Source: Cladophialophora immunda (lineage: Eukaryota; Ascomycota; Eurotiomycetes; Chaetothyriales; Herpotrichiellaceae). Taken from it: a stretch of 64,000 nt of DNA. The notes beneath the pieces were generated by a model. That model searched no databases, had not been told where the DNA came from, and was given only the letters and a program-made list of their open reading frames with translations. Where the stretch lies: NCBI RefSeq assembly GCF_000835495.1, contig NW_015622541.1, positions 4,464,001 to 4,528,000 of the forward strand. The letters are read 5' to 3'. The translations under genes were made by a program, and so were the position numbers. Of the stretch, positions 57,020 through 64,000 are shown piece after piece. Position 1 is the first letter of the stretch. Each line of letters opens with the position of its first letter.

Positions 57020-58045
57020 ATGCAGAGACCTCATCCTCATCCTCGTCCTCGACGTGAACTCCAGAAGCATCATGTTGACGGGCCCACTGCCGAAAGCCTG
57101 ACCACGAAGGCGGCGGATGAGGGCACCCATCTGACCTTCTATCCAGCCTATGCCTTCAAGGCCTCTGCGACCTGGTTGAAATGGGTGAAACTGACCTGTC
57201 TGGACATTCACACCGTGTTGCAACGTCATGAGAAATATTCTCAGGTCACTACCTCCATAGCCGTGGAAGGTAACGACCCCCACGCACGCCAGCGTGACCC
57301 CCCTCTACTGCTCTTCTACCTCAACCATCCCGTCCAATTCGTTCAGGTGATTGGTGTGGTGGTTACTTTGGAGGACTACTTCGAGAAGTTCTGGCTTTTC
57401 AAAATCGACGATAGCAGTGGCGCAGTCATTGACGTAACATGTCCCAAGCCAGAGGAGAAGCAGGGCGAGCTGGGCGCCAGACCAAGCAACCCAGGGACTA
57501 GGCGGGCCACAGAAACTGTGAAACAACAGTTGGACCCAAGATCAAAGTCAAGGCCAAAGTTCCATCCCGCGTCTGGAGAAGATGGAGAAGCCACGGAAGA
57601 AGAACAGCTTCAAGACACCCTCTCCCTCCTCGATATCGGCACCACCGTGCAAGCCAAAGGCACCCTCACAACGTTCCGCTCGACGCGGCAACTTTCCCTC
57701 CTGCGTCTGGATATCCTCCCAACTACAACCCACGAAATGGCACTGATCGCTTCGCGCACACAATTCCTCTCCTCGACGCTCTCCAGACCCTGGGTACTGA
57801 CGCGGGAAGAACAGAGGAAATTGCGCGACGAAGCGCAGCACGAGAGGGCCGACGACATCGAGCGGGCGAAGAAGAGGAAGACGCGCGAGACCAAAAGAAG
57901 GGACAGGGAGGAAAGGCACAGGCAAATTATTGAGAAGGAGTATGAGAAGGAAGAGATACAGAGACAGAAGGAGGGACAGGAGGCTCGGAAATGGGGAGAA
58001 GTACTGAAAGGGCCCAGGAGGAAGAGGATGAAGTCTTTGGATTGA
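57020..58045 (+). CDS. stn1: Telomere-capping protein Stn1 (CST complex OB-fold subunit)
   Basis: An intronless 341-aa protein from ATG 57020. The region FYPAYAFKASATWLKWVKLTCLDIHTV followed by YLNHPVQFVQVIGVVVTLEDYFEKFWLFKIDDSSGAVIDVTC is the Stn1 pre-OB and OB-fold signature (about residues 35-145). A second strand-rich part, TVQAKGTLTTFRSTRQLSLLRLDILPTT (about 210-240), completes the barrel after an inserted polar loop. The C-terminal ~85 residues are a highly basic/acidic helix. Stn1 with Ten1 protects telomeric single strands and recruits polymerase alpha. Fungal relatives of fission-yeast Stn1 lack the long winged-helix region, as here. Confidence 0.8.
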   Translation: MQRPHPHPRPRRELQKHHVDGPTAESLTTKAADEGTHLTFYPAYAFKASATWLKWVKLTCLDIHTVLQRHEKYSQVTTSIAVEGNDPHARQRDPPLLLFYLNHPVQFVQVIGVVVTLEDYFEKFWLFKIDDSSGAVIDVTCPKPEEKQGELGARPSNPGTRRATETVKQQLDPRSKSRPKFHPASGEDGEATEEEQLQDTLSLLDIGTTVQAKGTLTTFRSTRQLSLLRLDILPTTTHEMALIASRTQFLSSTLSRPWVLTREEQRKLRDEAQHERADDIERAKKRKTRETKRRDREERHRQIIEKEYEKEEIQRQKEGQEARKWGEVLKGPRRKRMKSLD

Positions 58046-58939
58046 ATTGAGTTGGCTCATTATAATGCAGCCGGACCTCGTCGCTAGACCCGGTATTGGT
58101 GTTTGTGCCGTACAATAATATAGGCTAACAGTACTGCTGCCGCCACTCTCGATGTCTTGTTCAGCCTTTGCCCGGTGATCGCGCCACCTGTATCAGTGAT
58201 GATTACATTAACAGACCATGGCGTTTGGAACGAAAAGGTTTTGAATATTCGTCAATGTACAGTACAAGAAGGCTACCCATCCATCAAACCCACCTATCGA
58301 CCAAGGAAGCCGCTCGACGTTGAACCAACCTTCGTCGATGACAACAACCCGACGCATCAGTCTGGACTCGACAACCCGACCTAGACCCCATCTAGCTCGA
58401 GAAAGTACACCTGCTTGCTGATGATTGAATGGGTGAGATCGAAAGGGTGCGCTGGTGTCCCGTCCTTCTCCTCTCAACTCTGCCATGCTCTCCTGACGAA
58501 CAGCTCTCCATGGCAAGTCTATTTGCGCTTTTCCACCATTACTCCACGAAGCCGTAGTATGATTCCAACCAGCCAGTAGATGGAAGCCCCTTCCTTCCCC
58601 GAATTCTCAAATCAACCCTATGCATGATGTATTCTTTTGAGTAGAAACACACTCTCTATCCCGCGTTTCCGCGTGCTCGAATCGAAGGCTCGAAGTGCGA
58701 TTCTCAAATCCATGGTTGCCAAAATCCGCTGTGATCTTGCATGGACGAGAATCGAGGGGAAAAACAAACGGTCCGCTTTTTCGTTGCGCTGTAAATGCTA
58801 AACAGGTGGCTTTGCTCTCGCCGGGGTATCAATGCACATCTTTTCTTCTATCCATCCCCACAAGCGGCCGTCGGTCAAATATTAGTGTAATCGAATCGTA
58901 TTATGTTGTACACATGTTTTGATCGGGATTATGTGGCTT
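58046..58939. other. Convergent intergenic region
   Basis: 3' flanks of stn1 and the eIF4G gene. No supported feature. Confidence 0.5.
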
Positions 58940-61900
58940 TCACACGGCGTTTTTGTCCGGTGATCTCGATCGTTCTCGTTCGATGCTTGGCTGCGACTTT
59001 TGCACGGGAGGTGATGCGGGATTAGATGGCGGTGACCCAGGTCCGTCGTTCTCGAGAGCGGCAAGGGCACTGACGAAGTGTTAGCCTTTTGCACGGTTCC
59101 ATCAGACTGTCATATGGGCTTACCTGAAAGCATTTGTGCTAGACTCATCCTTCTTCTCCTTGTCTTTCTGAGCAGGGGGCGTTCCAGTTCGGCTGCTTGT
59201 CGCACTGTCATCTCCTCGCCCCAGAAGGCCACCCGGCCCAAGTCCACGACGCCCACTGTTGGTACGCCCGCCCATTAAGCTAGGCGGCCCCAAAGGACCG
59301 GGTCCAGACGTGTGGCTGGGATGGCGAGCATTGCGGTTACCAAGTTTTCTCAGGTCATCGGTACCCACACGGTTCGACGTGTCAGGAGGCGGAACTTGTC
59401 CTCCAAAGCCGCTGAAGCTTCGCGCATCACCACGGCCCATCGGCATCCGGCCTCCCCCGCCACGACCACCGGTCTGGCTCGCGAGTCTCCTGAGCTCATC
59501 CTCACGTGCCTGGCGTTCAGCCTCTTCGCGAATCTCGGTGATAGTCTTCGGGCCCTTGTTGTCTTCCTTAGAGGCCCATCCCTTAGACCGTAGATCAACA
59601 ACATCCATGAGCATAAATCTGAGGCGGCTGGGAAGTTCCGGTAGGTCAATCATGGACTTGATGCGCTCGAAGTAGAGATCCATCCGTCCTTGTGCCTTGC
59701 TCTCGGGGTTGTCAAGCTGTTTGCCAACTGTTCGCAGCAAGCTTGTCAAGCTTTCAATTTCGGCCTCATCTGGGGTTCCTTCGTAATCGACAAGCTTCTT
59801 GACGCACTCATGCATGATTCGTTCAGTCAACATTGACAACTTGAACAATTCACCAATGAATTTGACGAGACCCAAACCGCGACGCTTGGCAGCTGCCGCG
59901 ATATAATATTCGTCGGACAGCATGACAGCCTCCTCAGATTCTCCCTCCGGTCTGGGCGGCAGATTGACCTTCCAGCCACGTTCAAACTCTTCTTGGCAGC
60001 GGTTGAGGAGGTATTTCCGGAACAGATTACCACCGGTCACGACATTGCCATTCTTGTCCTTGATCCCCTCGTCTCTGATATCCGGGCTCATGCTTTCCAA
60101 CATGCGTCGGCAGAAAGAGGCGTACATGCCCGCCCAATGAGCTTCGTCGGTGGCCTTTTCAAAGGTGAGCTGGATCACTTGGCGCAGAGTTCGACCGTCC
60201 TTTTCGTGTTTGGATTGAGCCGCGATGTCCAAGATCTGGTCCGCGAGTTTGTCGAACTTCTCGGGTGTCATCTTGTTCAGAAGCGCCTTTGTCTTGCGCT
60301 GCACGGTCTCAGGGTCCATTAAGCCATCGCCACCGGGAGCAGGGCCAGATACGATGGGCTGAACGAGGCTCCTGGGTTTCCAACCAGTGGAAGAGGTCTC
60401 GAGAGCTGTGATGGCCATACCGGCAGTAAGGGGCATGGATTTGTTTTCCTCTTGCATCTGCTTTGCATTCTGCTTGGCGCGCTTGCTCTCAGCACGAGAG
60501 CCGCCACGACTTGCACCACCAACGCGAGGAGAGCCAGGAATAGGTCCAAGGGGGTTGTTGGAAGGCGTACGGCCGCCCATCGACGGCTGCATCTGACCTC
60601 CTGGACGTCCGAACTGTGCAAATGGATTCGCCGCCATGGCACCACTCCTCAAGGCGTTCGATGCAGCGAATCGCTGCTCTGAAGTTGTACCTGGCGGGAG
60701 AGTTGGTCTGTTGGGTCCGCCACCAAACGAGCCCATGGCTCCAAAGTTGCTCATAGGAGGAGGTCCGCGAGACGAAGCACTGCGGTTACCCATGCCAGAA
60801 GGAGTCCTGGCTGATGCACTCGGTCGGGCCGAAGCGTCTCCGTCACCCAACGCATCCCGAATGCGAGCATCCCAGTCAAGAGTCGGCTTCTCTTTGAATA
60901 CGCTCTGGAACTGGAGCAGGAACTCTTTGTTATATTTGAAACCGCGGTCAGCCGGTGCATTGGCGTTTAGTGCAGGGTTGGGCGAAGCGATATCTGACGG
61001 ATAAACAACCTTGGAGATATCACCGAGCTTCTTGGCAGACTGGAGGGCTTTCAACGTTGCACTTGGCTCAGGAGGCTCGACAGGCTTCTTAGTGTCGAGG
61101 GTGAGCTCGGCAGCCTTGGTACGACGACCAGGGGCCTTTGCAGGAGGAGGCATTGACACGTCCGAGACAGGTGTAGCAGTTCCGCTTTCAGCGGGCGTCG
61201 TAGGACCGGCGGGGCTTTCAACCGACGCAGGGGTGCCGAATGGATTGGGCTTGAGCTCAGCGAAGAGTTTCTTGCTGGCTTCGTCTCCTGATGCGCCGTC
61301 GACCTTTTCCTTTTGGCGGGCTAGTTCTTCCTCTTCGGCCTTGCGCTCCAGCTCCTTCATGTTGGTCTCATAAGCCGCGGCCTCTTCTTCCTCCTTCTTC
61401 CGCTGGGCTTCGCGCTGAGCAGCCTTTCTCTTGTTGTATTCTTCTTCACGTCTCAGTTCTTCTGCTTCCCTGGCAGCCTCTTCGGCCTCCATTTCAGCAG
61501 CAAGAGCATCCAAGTCAAGCTCGTCCTGCTGCGGATTGACAGACGCTGCCGGAGCCTCTGCAGCCTCTGTCTCTGCAGCCTGCTTAGCAGCTTCAGCTTT
61601 CTCTGCAGCCTCTTTGGCCTCCTTCTCCATGGCCTCCGCCTTGGCTTGAGCCTCGGCGGCCTCCCGCTCGGCCAGCGCTGCGGCTTCTTTCTCCATCTCC
61701 GCCTTTTCGGCCATTTCCTTCTCCAGTTTCAGCCTGGCTTCATCTTCGGCGATCTTCTTGGCAACAGCTTCCTGCATTTGCTTCTTCACCTCCTCCGCAG
61801 TTTTTGTGCTGACGCTTTCTGTTCGGCTGTGAGCATTGTCGGCGGCGCTGGCAGTCCGACTAGGAGGCGTGGGCGCAGATTGTGGGGGCACTGTAGCTGA

Positions 61901-63821
61901 GACAGGAGTCGGGTTCGCAGGCGACGCAGGGGACTTGTTGAAGGAGACGACCTCGCCTGCAGTATTCTTGATTGTGATGGCGGCACTCTTCTTCGGGGGG
62001 ATGGTGTAGTTTGATTTCTGCGAAGACACACTCGGGGCTCGATTGGCTGGATGTGGGGGGCCAGTAGGGCCTGGAGTCGGCGGCTGTTGGCCAATGCTGG
62101 AACCGGGTCGATCGGGAGCAGATATTTGGGACGACTGCCTCGACATCGAAGGCGGCGGGCCGCCCTGATTGCTGTACGAAGGCTGCATGCTAGGTGCATA
62201 CATGCCTTGGTTGAAGTGCGGGCGAGGAGATTGAGGCTGCATGCCGTATTGGGGGTTGTATTGAGCCTGCATGGCACCCGGGGCATACATTTGTTGCAAA
62301 TACATTTGCTGAATACTAGGATCAGCCTGTGTCATGGGGAACGCCTGTGCTCTCGCAGTCAGAAAGTGTTCTGAAAAACGTTCAAAATTGCCAGACTCGG
62401 GGGATAAGTCAGGGTAAGGAAGTACACTGGGAGCATTTGTGACAACGTGAACAGGGGGCTGCCCAAGTTCGGGGACAACTTGAACAGATGGATGCGCGAG
62501 ATCGGGGCGATAGTAGTCCGAGGCTGGATCTTTGCTGTAGAACGTTGATCCCTCCTCGTGTCCACCTCTACCAGGGCCTTTACCGCGACCAGCTCCACGA
62601 CCGCCACGGTTCCGACCTCTCGTAGGCTTGCCTCTCTCTCTTGTGGGTTCTCTGGCGGGATCACGGGAAGAAGAAAATGGTGGGTGGTTCTTTACATGTT
62701 GGGGTCCCATATAATATCCATTGGGTTGAGGCTGCATCCCGGGCTGCACCATATGTATTTGACCTCCCATATTCGGCGTTCCTGGTTGGGCGTTAACAAG
62801 AGCAGGGCTGCGGGTGCCCATCGCGGGAGATCCTTGATAAGGTAGTGGTTGACCTCGGCCTTGATATCCAGTTTGGAACGAGCGTCCGTTCGAGGTAGGT
62901 CGGAATTGTTGTTGGGGAGAGAAATGCATGGGTTGTTGCTGGTACCCAGGATTGAATCCTCTTCCACGGCCTGGACCGCCTGGAAAGCCTCCACGGGTTG
63001 GGCCAGCTGGGATACCCGGGCCACCAACGTCGCTGTGGATCGATTGCGAAGAGCCTCGTCTCATATGCTCTTGTTGAGGTCCAAATTGTAGCTGAGATAT
63101 CGGCCTAGTCATACCCTGCGGGAAAAGGTCAGAAACTGGTGAAAACAACATGATTTGATCTTACACTTGGGTCATTCTGATCACCCGAGAGAGTTCCAAA
63201 TGTATATCCATTTCCTTGACCCTGAAAACCGGTAGGAGGGCGACCACCACTGACGGAAGCAGGTTGAGGAATTGGTGATGGAGAATTTGAAGGAGACGTT
63301 GCGCGAGGATTCAGTTGGCTGACACTGAGATTTGCAGAGTTTTGATGCGCCAACGAAGGGGGTGTGCCCATCGCCGGGGAACCAGCAGGGTTGGCCACTC
63401 CCAACGAGCCAAACTGAATATTTCCCGTCTTGTTCTGAGTGCCACCAGGACCACCGCCGTTTGCCGCAAAGCCGGTGGCGCCTGCTGGTGTAACTGTCAT
63501 TGACGGTTTGCGCGTATGGTCAGGAAGTGAGACGCTTCCGTTGACAGAAGGGATGGCGGGAATGGTGGGATTTCTTCCGTTTACAGAATCGCTATGCCCA
63601 TGGGCGGGCGGAGCGCCTCCAACTGCTGCAGACATGTTGGTGGGCTCCGATGCATTTGGTGTAGAAGGAGGTTTGGAGGCGGAGGGAAACGAGGTTCGGC
63701 CTTGATTAGCCAAATTCGACCCAGTCGCAAAATGGGAGGCTGTGGGTTGTTGTGGGCCTACTGCAGCAGCGAAAGAAGGTTTTGATCGAGTAGAGGAGGA
63801 CTGCTGAGGATTCGATGTCAT
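58940..63821 (-). CDS. tif4631: Translation initiation factor eIF4G
   Basis: Exons 63821-63165, 63115-59124 and 59069-58940 encode 1592 aa. A long Gly/Pro/Ser/Gln-rich N-terminus holds RG motifs. An Ala/Glu/Lys-rich helical block (about residues 580-800) follows. The eIF4E-binding motif YNKEFLLQF begins at Tyr947. The MIF4G HEAT domain (about 1150-1395) includes LLNKMTPEKFDKLADQILDI and TLRQVIQLTFEKATDE. It scaffolds eIF4E, eIF4A and Pab1 on capped mRNA in the cytoplasm. The large exon runs into GTAAG; splicing to 59069 replaces an early stop with SALAALENDGPGSPPSNPAS. The ATG at 63821 (MTSNPQQSSSTRSKPSFAAA) matches usual fungal starts. Confidence 0.95.
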
Positions 63822-64000
63822 CAGAGGTGATGAAAAGACTTCAGGCAGCGATTCGGATATGTGAGGTTGACTGGAAGGCTGAAACCCAGCGGATGACAAA
63901 CGTAGCTCTGAGTGAAGGTTGGAAAAAAAAAAAGTTCCCGAGCCCGCAGGTGATTGTAGGGTAGCGAAGGAAGAATTGAGGGTGAATGAACCACTTTGCG
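63822..64000 (-). other. 5' leader of eIF4G with a probable 5'-UTR intron acceptor
   Basis: On the minus strand a T11 tract is followed by CCAACCTTCACTCAG ending at 63908, a strong 3' splice site. The frame is open from there to the ATG. This suggests an intron in the 5' UTR (or, less likely, a further coding exon) whose start lies outside the window. Confidence 0.55.

Noticed and set aside
1..64000. CRISPR arrays, bacterial operons, plasmid or phage features, complete transposons
   Set aside because: None seen; exon-intron structure throughout is eukaryotic and no terminal repeats flanking a transposase or reverse transcriptase were found.

Overview
The window is nuclear DNA from a filamentous ascomycete. 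Evidence: genes on both strands with short GT-AG introns (mostly 46-120 bp) carrying CTAAC/CTGAC-type branch sites; fungal families such as Cdc24, a Zn2Cys6 regulator, Stn1, a TRI12-type transporter and the PigL-type N-domain of fungal NLRs; and a split tRNA gene. The gene repertoire resembles Eurotiomycetes, possibly black-yeast-like Chaetothyriales, but that placement is inference. I rebuilt the gene models by hand by joining exons so that frame, splice sites and family motifs agree.

Layout. 0-11 kb is housekeeping: the 3' end of an amino-acid permease, cdc24, an HSL-type esterase, the divergent pair utp11/cmc1, and a one-TM unknown. 11.7-12.4 kb is a degenerate ~112 bp tandem array. 12.6-17.3 kb holds two unrelated PLP aminotransferases on opposite strands. 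17.6-20.6 kb holds two divergent, apparently paralogous genes of an unnamed family ending in a conserved ...IHGDLTL.LL module, each with a 7-nt terminal coding exon. 21.5 kb carries a tRNA-Asp(GUC) gene with the usual anticodon-loop intron plus a 53-nt insertion that looks exactly like a spliceosomal intron; this is the most striking object here. Then come a uracil-DNA-glycosylase-like gene and the mitochondrial tRNA-modification GTPase gene mss1.

26.9-31.9 kb is gene-poor. 31.9-47.1 kb is accessory: a secreted CAP protein, a TRI12-type MFS pump, a P450, a divergent Zn2Cys6 factor, an alpha/beta hydrolase, a carboxylesterase and a second P450. Together they look like a small catabolic or tailoring cluster (import/export, oxidation, hydrolysis, local regulator) with no PKS, NRPS or terpene backbone gene in view.

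47.5-48.0 kb carries five direct copies of CACTGCAnTTTTAG upstream of a gene with a fungal NLR-type N-domain. 51-56 kb holds a large membrane protein and a DHA-type MFS transporter. 57-64 kb returns to core genes: stn1 (telomere capping) and eIF4G.
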